A stretch of DNA of 43,017 nt from an uncultured Clostridia bacterium (GCA_947625435.1 CANQOI010000016.1:1-43017); one strand, 5' to 3'. Counted from the stretch's first letter, positions 9,729 through 17,865 are shown. Translations and numbers: made by a program. The notes: generated from the letters alone by a model not told the origin.

Positions 9729-10652
9729 ATGAGACACGTTCTTAATATAACGGATCTTTCCGTAAGTGAAATAGACTCTCTCATAGCCACGGCTATGGAT
9801 ATAATAGGAAACAGGGAAAAATATCAGGATATATGCAGGAGAAAAAAGCTTGCCACCCTATTCTTTGAACCGAGCACGCGCACGCGCCTCAGCTTTGAAG
9901 CCGCGATGCTCGAGTTGGGAGGCTCCGTCATTGGTTTCTCGTCTGCTTCGAGCAGCTCCTCTTCTAAGGGCGAATCCGTGTCGGACACCGTCAAGGTCGT
10001 GAGCTACTACGCTGACATAATAGCCATGCGGCACCCCAAGGAGGGAGCGCCTGTGGCCGCTTCCGCCGTGTCGGGAGTACCTATCATAAATGCGGGAGAC
10101 GGCGGTCACAACCACCCTACGCAGACGCTGGCGGACCTTCTGACTATACACAGGGAAAAGGGACGCTTTAACGATCTCACTGTAGGCTTTTGCGGGGATC
10201 TTAAATTCGGCCGCACTGTGCATTCTCTCGTTTCGGCACTCTCGCGCTACTGCGGCATAAATCTCGTTTTCATTTCACCGGATGAGCTTAAGATACCTCA
10301 GTATATCATTACGGATATCGTCAATAAAAATCATATGCCGTACATTGAGACGCGCGATATGGAGAGCGTAATGCCTACGCTCGATATACTTTACATGACG
10401 AGGGTGCAGGGAGAGCGCTTCTTTAACGAGGCCGATTATGTAAGGCTCAAGGATTATTATATCCTGACGCCGGACAAGCTGGCCGCCGCGAAGCCGGATA
10501 TGTGCGTTATGCACCCGCTGCCGCGTGTAAACGAGATCTCACGCACCATTGACAGCGACCCGCGCGCCTGCTATTTTAAGCAGGTCGAGAACGGGAAATA
10601 TATGCGTATGGCGCTCATAATGATGCTCCTGGGCCTTACTCCGGAGATATGA
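9729..10652 (+). CDS. pyrB: aspartate carbamoyltransferase catalytic subunit
   Basis: PyrB condenses carbamoyl phosphate with aspartate, the committed step of the pathway. The carbamoyl-phosphate motif [12 protein letters not shown] has S49-T50-R51-T52. HPTQ is at about 129-132, and HPLPRVNEI lies near the C-terminus (aspartate binding). The frame opens at ATG 9708, overlapping the pyrE stop, but the conserved start of the family ([16 protein letters not shown]) is at 9729, preceded by a weak GGGG ribosome site. I therefore call 307 residues, the usual length. It is followed by pyrI, so it probably forms the allosteric class B dodecamer. Confidence 0.94.
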   Translation: MRHVLNITDLSVSEIDSLIATAMDIIGNREKYQDICRRKKLATLFFEPSTRTRLSFEAAMLELGGSVIGFSSASSSSSSKGESVSDTVKVVSYYADIIAMRHPKEGAPVAASAVSGVPIINAGDGGHNHPTQTLADLLTIHREKGRFNDLTVGFCGDLKFGRTVHSLVSALSRYCGINLVFISPDELKIPQYIITDIVNKNHMPYIETRDMESVMPTLDILYMTRVQGERFFNEADYVRLKDYYILTPDKLAAAKPDMCVMHPLPRVNEISRTIDSDPRACYFKQVENGKYMRMALIMMLLGLTPEI

Positions 10653-10682
10653 ATAGATATGAATTCAGGAAGGAGATTTTAA

Positions 10683-11117
10683 ATGGTAGTTGATAAGATA
10701 GAAAACGGTATCGTGCTTGACCATATCAAGGCGGGCAATGCTATGGCTTTATACAGATATCTCAATCTTGACGAGCTGGACTGCTCTGTCGCCATAATCA
10801 AGAATGTCAAGAGCCGTAAAATGGGCAAAAAGGATATCATTAAGATCGATTCTATGATAGATATAAATCTCGATGTGCTCGGATATTTTGACGAAAATAT
10901 CACTGTTAATATTATACGCGGCGGAGAGCGCGCCGAGAAAAAGCATCTGTCGCTGCCGCGGGAGATAGTGAATATCGTAAAATGCAAGAATCCGCGCTGC
11001 ATCACATCCACGGAGCAGGAGCTCGATCATATTTTCAGGCTCACCGACCCTCAGAGGCGCGTTTACCGCTGCGCCTACTGTGATTCCGCAGGAGGAAATG
11101 CGGGAGGAAATGTCTGA
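10683..11117 (+). CDS. pyrI: aspartate carbamoyltransferase regulatory subunit
   Basis: PyrI binds nucleotides (CTP/ATP in E. coli) and holds PyrB trimers together. The N-terminal allosteric domain is followed by a zinc domain whose four cysteines are all visible: C101 and C106 (KCKNPRC), C130 and C133 (RCAYC). AAGGAG (10670-10675) is seven bases before ATG 10683. At 144 residues it is slightly short of E. coli PyrI. The tail GGNAGGNV is encoded by a GGAGGAAATG-type repeat that also supplies the ribosome site of the next gene. Its presence with pyrB implies feedback regulation at the enzyme level. Confidence 0.95.
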   Translation: MVVDKIENGIVLDHIKAGNAMALYRYLNLDELDCSVAIIKNVKSRKMGKKDIIKIDSMIDINLDVLGYFDENITVNIIRGGERAEKKHLSLPREIVNIVKCKNPRCITSTEQELDHIFRLTDPQRRVYRCAYCDSAGGNAGGNV

Positions 11118-12953
11118 ATGAGTGCATGTGTTCCGAAGATCGCCCGGGATGACCCGCTTCATAAAAGGATCACGATATTTTTATGGCTCTGCCTGTTTGT
11201 TTACACGTGTCTTCCGCTCCTTACGAACAAGCTTTTTGACGCGCATGACATAAGCTACCACTTAAACAGGATAGAAGGCATGGCTGCGGCTCTCGGAAAC
11301 GGCCAGTTTCCCGTGAGGATGCACCCGAATATACTTAATGATTATGGCTACCCAAACTCGATATTTTACCCGGAGCTGTTTCTTTACCTGCCGGCCGCGC
11401 TCCGCGCCGTAGGCGTGAATGTGAACATATGCTACAAGGTGCTCTTAGGCATCATAAACGCGCTCTGTGTTTCGCTGTCGCTTTTTTCCTTCAGGCGTAT
11501 TTTCAGGAGCAGGTATGCCGCATATACCGGTACTGTTCTGTACAGTCTTTCGCTTTACAGGCTGCTGTGCATTTACGTAAGAGGCGCCGTAGCGGAAGCG
11601 CTCGCAATGAGCTTTCTGCCCCTTGCGGCGCTGGGCATTTATGAGATCTTTATCCGGGATTCAGGCAAATGGTACTATCTTGCGATCGCGTTTGCATGTG
11701 TGCTCCAGTCGCATATCATAACGGCGGAGCTTCTGCTGTATGTTTGCATCATTACGGCGATCGTATGCGTAAAACGTCTTTTTTCTAAAAAATGCAGGCG
11801 CCTTCTGGCCGCATTGAAGGCTGCGTCGGCAGTTCTGCTCCTGAATCTCTGGTTTCTGGTGCCGTTTTTTGATTTTGAACGCATCGGCGTTAAGATCACA
11901 TCGACCGATGTATCTTTCTGGAGGAATACGATAAATCCGCCTTCAAAAATATTTGCGATCATTTTCCCTGTTTCAAGATTGCTCGGTACGGTAGACAACA
12001 TGCCTTATACGATAGGCTTCTCCCTTTTCATGCTGCTTACGGCTTTTGCCGTTCTCTTGCTGCTGAAACGCTGCGGCGCAGGTTCCGGCAGAATCTCCGG
12101 CGGAAGCGGAGCCTCTGCTTCCGGCGGAGTCCGCTCGGGATTTTACCGTTCATGCCGCGAGAAAAAAATGTTTTACATCGGCGGGCACGGCCTTATTGCG
12201 GCGGCCGTGTGCATGTTCATGTCTACGTGCCTTTTCCCATGGTATGTTTTCAGATTCATACCCGTTCTTAACAGGATCGCATCTTCCATGCAGTTCCCGT
12301 GGCGTCTCCTGTCTATCGGATCACTTTCGGCATGTATCACCGCAACCGCATTCTGCATGATACTTAAGTCAGATCGCCGTGTTTCGGGTAAAGTTCTTTT
12401 TGTGACGGTTTCTGCGGCATCACTAATATGTGCCAACATACTTATTGACAGTGTACTGATGTATATGCCGTACTTCGGCAATTCGGCGAGGTTCAATGTG
12501 ACGGCTCCCGTAGACGATCCCGCATGGGTGTACGACGGTCAGTATTCATTAAAGAGCACGGATATCGATCTGCTCGCCGTGCGCGGTGAAACGGCAGTGG
12601 CTTCGAATGAAAATATGCGTTTATATGATATTGTCCGCAGTAAAGGCACATTGAGCGTGAATTTCAGCGTTGAAAACTCAGGCGCAGGCGCAGGCACAGG
12701 CACAAGCGACTACATTGAGCTTCCCGTTTCGTGGTATCCTCATTATGTTTCAAGAATTGACGGTGAGATCGTGCCGAATGACCCCGGTGAAAATAATGTC
12801 ATCCGTGTCTACACGGAAGGCAGATCCTCCGGATGCGTAACGGTGCGTTGGGAATCGCCTGCAATATACAGGATTTGTGAGATCATGTCACTGCTTTCGC
12901 TCATACTTCTTTCAGTTTATATCGTAACTAAAAGAGCAAAAGTACGGAAATGA
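11118..12953 (+). CDS. polytopic membrane protein, PTPS-related / GT-C-like
   Basis: This 611-residue protein has about ten hydrophobic segments and a large C-terminal extracytoplasmic part ending in one last membrane helix and a basic tail (TKRAKVRK). The N-terminal loop after the first helix reads DAHDISYHLNRIEGMAAAL...YGYPNSIFYPELFLYLPA. This is the pattern of the 6-pyruvoyl-tetrahydropterin-synthase-related membrane domain, which resembles YfhO and GT-C glycosyltransferases; I infer a role in cell-envelope glycosylation. The start codon follows the pyrI stop directly and uses GGAGG at 11103-11107, so it is co-transcribed with the pyr genes. A Gly/Ser-rich loop lies near residues 317-335. 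The 3' end overlaps the convergent small gene by 26 bases. Confidence 0.75.
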   Translation: MSACVPKIARDDPLHKRITIFLWLCLFVYTCLPLLTNKLFDAHDISYHLNRIEGMAAALGNGQFPVRMHPNILNDYGYPNSIFYPELFLYLPAALRAVGVNVNICYKVLLGIINALCVSLSLFSFRRIFRSRYAAYTGTVLYSLSLYRLLCIYVRGAVAEALAMSFLPLAALGIYEIFIRDSGKWYYLAIAFACVLQSHIITAELLLYVCIITAIVCVKRLFSKKCRRLLAALKAASAVLLLNLWFLVPFFDFERIGVKITSTDVSFWRNTINPPSKIFAIIFPVSRLLGTVDNMPYTIGFSLFMLLTAFAVLLLLKRCGAGSGRISGGSGASASGGVRSGFYRSCREKKMFYIGGHGLIAAAVCMFMSTCLFPWYVFRFIPVLNRIASSMQFPWRLLSIGSLSACITATAFCMILKSDRRVSGKVLFVTVSAASLICANILIDSVLMYMPYFGNSARFNVTAPVDDPAWVYDGQYSLKSTDIDLLAVRGETAVASNENMRLYDIVRSKGTLSVNFSVENSGAGAGTGTSDYIELPVSWYPHYVSRIDGEIVPNDPGENNVIRVYTEGRSSGCVTVRWESPAIYRICEIMSLLSLILLSVYIVTKRAKVRK

Positions 12954-13233
12954 TCACTTCGCAGTATATGAGGAAAACCGCTGCCTGTGCGCAGGCCGCA
13001 GTTGCATGTGCGCAGGCGGCATCATCATACTGCCTGCGAAGCGCGCGTTTTCTAACCGAAAGTGCGAGCATAACAACAAATGACAGAGCAAATATTATAT
13101 GATAGCCTGTCTCGTAAAGTACGATCTTCGAGCCCGTGTGAAAATACGGCGCGCATATATTAAACGCACATATCAGCACGTGAAACAGCAGATACGGCGT
13201 AAATATGAATCCGTTTTTTTTATTTTGTTTCAC
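12928..13233 (-). CDS. small three-helix membrane protein, unknown
   Basis: A 101-residue frame with GTG start, overlapping the end of the cyclophilin gene by 14 bases. Three hydrophobic segments are visible (about residues 9-30, 38-60 and 84-101), with a short KRALRRQ cytoplasmic loop. I do not recognise a family. There is no clear ribosome binding site, so expression would depend on translational coupling to the upstream cyclophilin. It also overlaps the convergent + strand membrane protein by 26 bases at its 3' end. It may be real; the conserved-looking hydrophobic pattern is the main support. Confidence 0.45.
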   Translation of the reverse strand: MKQNKKNGFIFTPYLLFHVLICAFNICAPYFHTGSKIVLYETGYHIIFALSFVVMLALSVRKRALRRQYDDAACAHATAACAQAAVFLIYCEVIISVLLLF

Positions 13234-13891
13234 GTATTTTTATTGTTTTGATCACCGGCTGATCTTCCGCGGGTATCGTACCGTTGTCATCCACCGGTCT
13301 TGCGTCCTCGCACACCTTGTCCACAACATCCATGCCTTCCGTAACATAACCGAAAGCCGCATAATCGCCGTCCAAAAACGTGCTGTCTTCGTGTACTATA
13401 AAGAACTGCGACGACGCGCTGTCATACGGCCTGCTCTGCCTGGCCATCGAAATCGCGCCCCTTGTATGTGAGATCGGATTGTCTACACCGTTGCTCTTAA
13501 ATTCGCCTTTGATGGTCTTATCGGAGCCGCCGGTCCCGTTTCCTTTCGGATCTCCCCCCTGCATCATAAAGCCCTTCATTATTCTGTGGAATGTAAGTCC
13601 GTCATAGAATCCGCTTTTTGCAAGCGATACAAAGTTGTCCACAGTGATCGGCGCCGCATCCTCGTAAAGTGCGACTGTTATCGTCCCGTAGTTTTCAATT
13701 TCAATATCTGCATAATGTGATGGTCTGTTCACGTCGTATCCTCCCGAGTCTTTATCAGATTTCAAAATACTTTGGCATGCAACCGCAAAAACGGCCGCTG
13801 CAACACATACACATGCGGCCGCTATTATGCATATGTTTCTTACTTTCTTCTTTTTCTTTATGCTCTCGATTTTCTGCATATCCTTACGCAT
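13220..13891 (-). CDS. membrane-anchored cyclophilin-type peptidyl-prolyl isomerase
   Basis: Cyclophilins catalyse cis-trans isomerisation of proline bonds and assist folding outside the membrane. After a basic start (KKKKVRN), one hydrophobic segment spans about residues 19-41 and ends in a cysteine (FAVACQS), so it is either an anchor or an imperfect lipoprotein signal. The rest is the cyclophilin fold: ITVDNFVSLAKSGFYDGLTFHRIMKGFMMQGGDPKGNGTGG, then SMARQSRPYDSASSQFFI and FGYVTEGMDVVD. The catalytic FHR and the QGGD loop are intact. AGAGG lies about nine bases before ATG 13891, and a good promoter is just upstream. Length (223) suits an extracytoplasmic single-domain form. Confidence 0.92.
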   Translation of the reverse strand: MRKDMQKIESIKKKKKVRNICIIAAACVCVAAAVFAVACQSILKSDKDSGGYDVNRPSHYADIEIENYGTITVALYEDAAPITVDNFVSLAKSGFYDGLTFHRIMKGFMMQGGDPKGNGTGGSDKTIKGEFKSNGVDNPISHTRGAISMARQSRPYDSASSQFFIVHEDSTFLDGDYAAFGYVTEGMDVVDKVCEDARPVDDNGTIPAEDQPVIKTIKIRETK

Positions 13892-13931
13892 GATCCGTAC
13901 CTCTTTTTATTTAAGTGTCTCAACCGATGAA

Positions 13932-13960
13932 ATACTATCACAATAATTGGGACAAGTCAA
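13932..13960 (-). promoter_or_regulatory. promoter of the cyclophilin gene
   Basis: Read on the minus strand: TTGACT (13960-13955), a 17-base spacer, TAGTAT (13937-13932). The predicted start of transcription is about 35 bases before the cyclophilin ATG at 13891. Confidence 0.6.
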
Positions 13961-13990
13961 ACTCCGCGGCGCGATCCGATCATGTCCTGT

Positions 13991-14053
13991 AATCTGATCT
14001 CAGGCAGTCTTCTGCCTGTTTTTCTGCAATAGATTTATTTTATTGCAGAAAAA
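13991..14053. repeat. 63-base intergenic element, copy 1
   Basis: A 63-base block that recurs at 14343-14405 with only about three mismatches. It consists of a small hairpin (CAGGCAG with CTGCCTG) followed by a 13-base perfect inverted repeat TTTTTCTGCAATA / TATTGCAGAAAAA at 14019-14053 with a 9-base loop. No terminator-like placement relative to a gene was found. Confidence 0.85.
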
Positions 14054-14342
14054 TCGCAGGAGCCTGAAAGCTTGAATGACGCAGTCCAGCAATAACTCAG
14101 CTATAACACAGTCACCTTGATTTTCTGCAACTATTTTTCTGCAATTGTTTTCATTTGCAATTGTTTTTCAGCAATCAATTTTCTGCAATCAACTCTATGT
14201 CACTTTTTCTGCAATAATCCTGCATCTTTGCAGAAAACTTTCTGGAAGGTTGGAATTCTGGAAGGTTGGAATTCTGCAAGGTTGAAATTCTGCTCTGAGC
14301 TGCGGCGTAAGATCAGGCTCAGCACGGCTTTCGGTTCGCTGC
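14054..14342. repeat. TTTTCTGCAA half-sites and 16-base tandem repeat
   Basis: The spacer between the two 63-base copies holds single TTTTCTGCAA sites at 14121-14130, 14135-14144 and 14179-14188 and a variant (TTTTTCAGCAA) near 14164. There is one full palindrome at 14204-14237. Next comes a 16-base direct repeat, TCTGGAAGGTTGGAAT, at 14241-14256 and 14257-14272 with a diverged third copy at 14273-14288. No gene is supported here: the long + strand frame crossing it is antisense to the real genes further right. Confidence 0.8.
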
Positions 14343-14405
14343 AATCTGATCTCAGGCAGTCTGCCGCCTGTTTTTCTGCAACAGATTTATTTTATTGCAG
14401 AAAAA
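14343..14405. repeat. 63-base intergenic element, copy 2
   Basis: Second copy of the element at 13991-14053. Its palindrome is TTTTTCTGCAA (14371-14381) with TTGCAGAAAAA (14395-14405). A further lone TTGCAGAAAA lies at 14520-14529, just past the end of the kinase gene. Confidence 0.85.
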
Positions 14406-14475
14406 TCTGCATGAGGCAAAATACTTTCCGGGCAGAGAATCAGCAGGATGAAAGCTATCAAAAGCGGATAAAAAT

Positions 14476-14511
14476 AAAATCAGCACCGTTTTTATGTACA
14501 GTGCTGATTTT
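14476..14511 (-). terminator. rho-independent terminator of the sigma/anti-sigma operon
   Basis: An 11-base perfect stem, AAAATCAGCAC (14476-14486) with GTGCTGATTTT (14501-14511), and a 14-base loop. On the minus strand it is followed by ATTTTTATCC, a usable U-tract. It lies 26 bases after the kinase stop codon. Confidence 0.8.
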
Positions 14512-14536
14512 GGTGATTTTTGCAGAAAATTTCTGT

Positions 14537-15016
14537 TTATACATTTATTATTATGTCCGTTTCACTTTTGTCGGGCGCTTCAAACAGCGTATCGCATTTG
14601 GCGGCAATATTTTCATCAACAAAATATGCGTTTTTTGCGCCGTCAGTCACTTCCCTGTTCCTTTGCAGTACGCGTTTTCTCAGTGTTTCATCGCATGCGT
14701 TTATGTAATGCATTTCACAGGGAATATCATGTTTTGCGTAAAATTCACGTGCAAAGCTTCTTGCTTTCTTTGTCCAGAAACCCCAGTCAAGTATGACACT
14801 GCACCCCGCGTGAATGATTTCAAGAGATTTTGCGAAGAGATATTCCTGTATTTTACCGGTATATTCATCGTGTCTGCTGCCGGCATGCTGCCCGAATACG
14901 GCAAGCATTATGTCGTCCACGGACAGCATGACAGCCTTGTTTTCATCACGCAATTTTTCGGCGTATGTGCTCTTGCCGCTGCATATTTTACCGCATATCA
15001 TGATCACTTTTGCCAC
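14537..15016 (-). CDS. P-loop NTPase / small-molecule kinase (AAA_33, zeta-like)
   Basis: The protein opens with a Walker A motif, VIMICGKICSGKSTYAEKL. Later comes ILDWGFWTKKARSFARE, as in chloramphenicol-phosphotransferase, zeta-toxin and related ATP-dependent kinases. The substrate cannot be told from sequence. The frame is open from ATG 15034, but that codon has no ribosome site. The GTG at 15016 is preceded by AAAGAGGG and gives a protein starting close to the P-loop, so I prefer it (159 residues). It follows the anti-sigma gene after 30 bases and is the last gene before the terminator, so it probably belongs to the sigma factor operon. Confidence 0.8.
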   Translation of the reverse strand: MAKVIMICGKICSGKSTYAEKLRDENKAVMLSVDDIMLAVFGQHAGSRHDEYTGKIQEYLFAKSLEIIHAGCSVILDWGFWTKKARSFAREFYAKHDIPCEMHYINACDETLRKRVLQRNREVTDGAKNAYFVDENIAAKCDTLFEAPDKSETDIIINV

Positions 15017-15046
15017 GTGCCGACCCTCTTTCATGGTGTACTTATT

Positions 15047-17086
15047 TCAGTCGTCTATGTCAAAGTCGATTATGTTGCCTGTGAGAGCGTCTATATCATA
15101 TTCGTATTCATATCTTCCGTTTCTGAATTCTATTTCATAGATATAGCGCCCGTCGTCTCTGTCAAGCTTGATCTTGATATTCGACACATCGCTTTCTTTA
15201 AAGCCTGCATGTGCAAGAGCGGCGGCTTTTGCGCTGTCCTCGCCTATATAATTGCCGGTAGTGCCTGCGGTGCCGCCGGAGGTACCACCTGCGGTTCCGC
15301 TGCCGGTGTTGCCGCTGCCGGTGTTGCCGGTGCTGCCGCCCGAATGCACATGGTCTTCAATGTCCTTGTCATATTTTAAGACATTGCCGGAAACCGCATC
15401 TATCTCGTAATCATATTCCGTATTGCCTTGCAAAAATTCAACATCGTATACATAGCGCCCGTCGTCTCTGTCAAGCTTTACGATCATATTTGTTACGTCG
15501 CTTTCTTTAAGGCCCGCATGTGCAAGCGCGGCGACTTTTGCGCTGTCCTCGCCTATATAATTGCCGGTATTGCCTGCGGTGCTGCCGGAGGTGCTGCCCG
15601 CAGTTCCGCTGCCGGTGTTATCGGTGGTGTTGCCGGTGCTGCTTCCCGAGCTGCCGCCGGTGCTGCCGGAAGTTCCGTTTCCCGCGGTGCCGCCGGTGTT
15701 GTTGCCCGAATGTGCGTGCTCCTCAATATCTTTGTCATATTTCAAAACATTGCCGGTGACTGCATCTATTTCGTAATCATATTCCGTGTTGCCTTGTAAA
15801 AATTCAACATCGTACACATAGCGACCGTCGTCTCTGTCAAGCTTTACTATCATATTTGATACGTCGCTTTCTTTGAGGCCCGCATGCGTCAGAGCGGCGG
15901 CTTTTGCGCGTTCCTCGCCTATATATCCGTCGGTGCTGCCTGAGGCGCCGCCCGCGGTTCCGCTGCCGGTGTTATCGGTGGTGTTGCCGGTGCTGCTTCC
16001 CGAGTTACCGCCGGTGTTGCCGCCCGCGGTTCCGGTGCCGCTGCCGGTGCTGCCGTGGGTATCCTTGCCGTGCTCAGAGTCATAATGGTCGTCGTCATAC
16101 TCCGAATCACGTTCAACTATGTCGCCGGTCACGGCATTTATATCATATTCGTATTCATATATGCCGCTTTTGAATTCTATTTCATAGACCATTGTGCCGT
16201 GCTCGTAATCCATAGATATTCTGTATTCTCTTATGTCATTTTCAGCGACCTTCGCATCATTAAGAGCAATTTCCTTTGCTTTAATTTCACCGATATACGC
16301 TCTGTCACTCGCGCTGCCTACAACATCGACATCGTCGAGTGCGAGCTTATTTGAATTCAGTATAAGATTAAGCTGATTGATGGACAGACCGGAAAGACTT
16401 TCAAACGTGTACCTCGGATCATTGCCTATGATCTTCTGAATGAGCTGTGCCTTGCCGGGAGTGATGCCGTAGGTATCCGCCAGATTTTTCAAAGTGTCAT
16501 TACTGTTGATCGTCTGACTCAGCACCGACCCCGTGAAAGCGTCTGTCTGAAGCAGACCGTTCACCTCGTCCGTTAGCTTGGAAAGGAGCTCCGACGATCT
16601 TTTGTCGTCCGTTCCGTCAACGCTTATGAGTATCGAATTAGAAATATCACTCAAGTATCCGTTTCTCAGCATTGATCCTATGATGGCGTTGACAGTGACG
16701 TCGATCTTACTGCCTTTAAAATCCATATTTCCGATCACTGCTTCCGCGTCTTCATTTTTCGGTATTACTTCGAGGACAGTGTCTTTCCTGTTCACTCTGA
16801 TTTCGATGCTCGGATTTACGTCGAGCGCGATCATCATGTCGGTCGAATAATTTGTCCTGTAAAATCCTATTCCGAATACCGCGCTCGCTATTAAAATCAC
16901 CGCGGCGGCGCAGGCTGCCCATTTTACCCATCTGTTCGTTCTATGCTTTATTTTCTTTTCTTCCATTGAGATCACGTTCCTTTCATGCGTGCAGCTGTTT
17001 ATGTCGGAGAGCACGGATGCAAGTACATCAGGCACCGCCTTTGTAAACTCATCGTTTATTTTTTCTTCAATTTCGTAATTTTCCAT
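15047..17086 (-). CDS. RsgI-like anti-sigma factor with four PepSY repeats
   Basis: A 679-residue single-pass protein. A short cytoplasmic N-terminus (about 1-50) is followed by one membrane helix (about 56-75). Just outside lies the RsgI-type segment MIALDVNPSIEIRVN. RsgI proteins have been reported to self-cleave at the Asn-Pro bond in this motif, here N91-P92. After an RsgI-like middle domain come four PepSY-type units (each starting near YIGE.AK.AAL and ending GN(I/V)), separated by Gly/Ser/Thr-rich linkers. Units two and three are nearly identical, a recent duplication. It lies 11 bases after the ECF sigma gene, whose stop codon is part of its TAGGAG ribosome site. I infer that it holds the sigma factor inactive and senses an envelope signal. 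Confidence 0.85.
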   Translation of the reverse strand: MENYEIEEKINDEFTKAVPDVLASVLSDINSCTHERNVISMEEKKIKHRTNRWVKWAACAAAVILIASAVFGIGFYRTNYSTDMMIALDVNPSIEIRVNRKDTVLEVIPKNEDAEAVIGNMDFKGSKIDVTVNAIIGSMLRNGYLSDISNSILISVDGTDDKRSSELLSKLTDEVNGLLQTDAFTGSVLSQTINSNDTLKNLADTYGITPGKAQLIQKIIGNDPRYTFESLSGLSINQLNLILNSNKLALDDVDVVGSASDRAYIGEIKAKEIALNDAKVAENDIREYRISMDYEHGTMVYEIEFKSGIYEYEYDINAVTGDIVERDSEYDDDHYDSEHGKDTHGSTGSGTGTAGGNTGGNSGSSTGNTTDNTGSGTAGGASGSTDGYIGEERAKAAALTHAGLKESDVSNMIVKLDRDDGRYVYDVEFLQGNTEYDYEIDAVTGNVLKYDKDIEEHAHSGNNTGGTAGNGTSGSTGGSSGSSTGNTTDNTGSGTAGSTSGSTAGNTGNYIGEDSAKVAALAHAGLKESDVTNMIVKLDRDDGRYVYDVEFLQGNTEYDYEIDAVSGNVLKYDKDIEDHVHSGGSTGNTGSGNTGSGTAGGTSGGTAGTTGNYIGEDSAKAAALAHAGFKESDVSNIKIKLDRDDGRYIYEIEFRNGRYEYEYDIDALTGNIIDFDIDD

Positions 17087-17097
17087 ATCATACTCTC

Positions 17098-17670
17098 CTA
17101 TTTAAGTAGTTCTCTTAGTTTTTTCATAGCCCTGTTGTATTTTGAAAGCACAGTAGAAAGAGGCATGTCCATTATTTCCGCTATTTCTCTGTGCTTTAAG
17201 CCCGACACTGCGTGAAGCGTCACTATGCTCCGCTCCGCGTCCGAAAGCTTTTCCATGCATTGCATTGCAGTTATCCTGTCATCCGTTTCACGCGTAAAAT
17301 CGTCCGCAGATCCTCCAATGGATCCTTCAGTGGATGAATCCGCGTTTTCAGAGACTGTCCTGTTTCCGTCATGAATTTTACGAAGGCTGAGATTTTTTGC
17401 TATCGTAAGGATCCATGACATCGGGTTTCCCATGCGCCTGTAATCCTGAGATGCGTAATATAATCTTATGTAGCAGTCATGCATTACATCCTCGGCGTCA
17501 TGTGTATTTCTGAGAATTGAAAATATAAAGCTGTAAACCGATGTTTTTGTCTCCTCATATATCTCGGCGAGCGCATCTGTACTTCCGGAAGCCATGCTGC
17601 AAATGAGCTTGTCGAGTTTATCGGAATCATGTCTTTTTCTTTTATCGTTTGATGAGATCGCGCAAATCAT
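17098..17670 (-). CDS. ECF-type RNA polymerase sigma factor
   Basis: A 190-residue sigma-70 family protein with the two-domain ECF layout. Region 2 holds VYSFIFSILRNTHDAEDVMHDCYIRLY and the -10-contacting NPMSWILTIAKNLSLRKIH. An acidic Ser/Asp-rich linker follows (about 108-130). Region 4 is LSDAERSIVTLHAVSGLKHREIAEIMDMPLSTVLSKYNRAMKKLREL. ATG 17670 has AAGGAG upstream, at a slightly long distance of 12 bases. It heads an operon with the RsgI-like anti-sigma factor and a kinase. Pairing of an ECF sigma with an RsgI-type rather than a zinc-anti-sigma protein is known in Clostridia. Confidence 0.93.
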   Translation of the reverse strand: MICAISSNDKRKRHDSDKLDKLICSMASGSTDALAEIYEETKTSVYSFIFSILRNTHDAEDVMHDCYIRLYYASQDYRRMGNPMSWILTIAKNLSLRKIHDGNRTVSENADSSTEGSIGGSADDFTRETDDRITAMQCMEKLSDAERSIVTLHAVSGLKHREIAEIMDMPLSTVLSKYNRAMKKLRELLK

Positions 17671-17765
17671 CAGCTTTAAATTCTCCTTTCATACTGTAAA
17701 TAAATTTAAGAGCCATTTTATTGCACACATTAAAAAATTTTTTTGTAAAATGTCATGTTCGTATA

Positions 17766-17794
17766 ATTATAGCTTTTCCGCCCGAAAAATTCAA
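17766..17794 (-). promoter_or_regulatory. promoter of the sigma factor operon
   Basis: Minus strand: TTGAAT (17794-17789), a 17-base spacer, TATAAT (17771-17766). It gives a leader of about 90 bases. A GAAC triplet-plus-one just downstream could belong to a second, ECF-type promoter, but no matching -10 box was convincing. Confidence 0.6.
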
Positions 17795-17833
17795 TCTTGT
17801 TTCAGGTTGAAAATGATCGGTTTAAAAGCGTAA

Positions 17834-17865
17834 AAGGCGGGCACCTTATCAGAGGTGCCCGCCTT
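17834..17865 (-). terminator. rho-independent terminator of the surface protease gene
   Basis: A 13-base perfect stem, AAGGCGGGCACCT (17834-17846) with AGGTGCCCGCCTT (17853-17865), and a six-base loop. On the minus strand TTTTACGCTTTT follows. It starts 26 bases after the protease stop codon. Confidence 0.88.

Noticed and set aside
14117-15379. A 420-codon + strand frame
   Set aside because: It is antisense to the P-loop kinase and the C-terminus of the RsgI-like gene, both of which have clear family motifs. It begins in the repeat spacer and has no ribosome site.
15428-16354. + strand frames rich in Pro, Val, Cys and Arg
   Set aside because: They are shadows of the Gly/Ser/Thr linker repeats of the RsgI-like gene on the minus strand.
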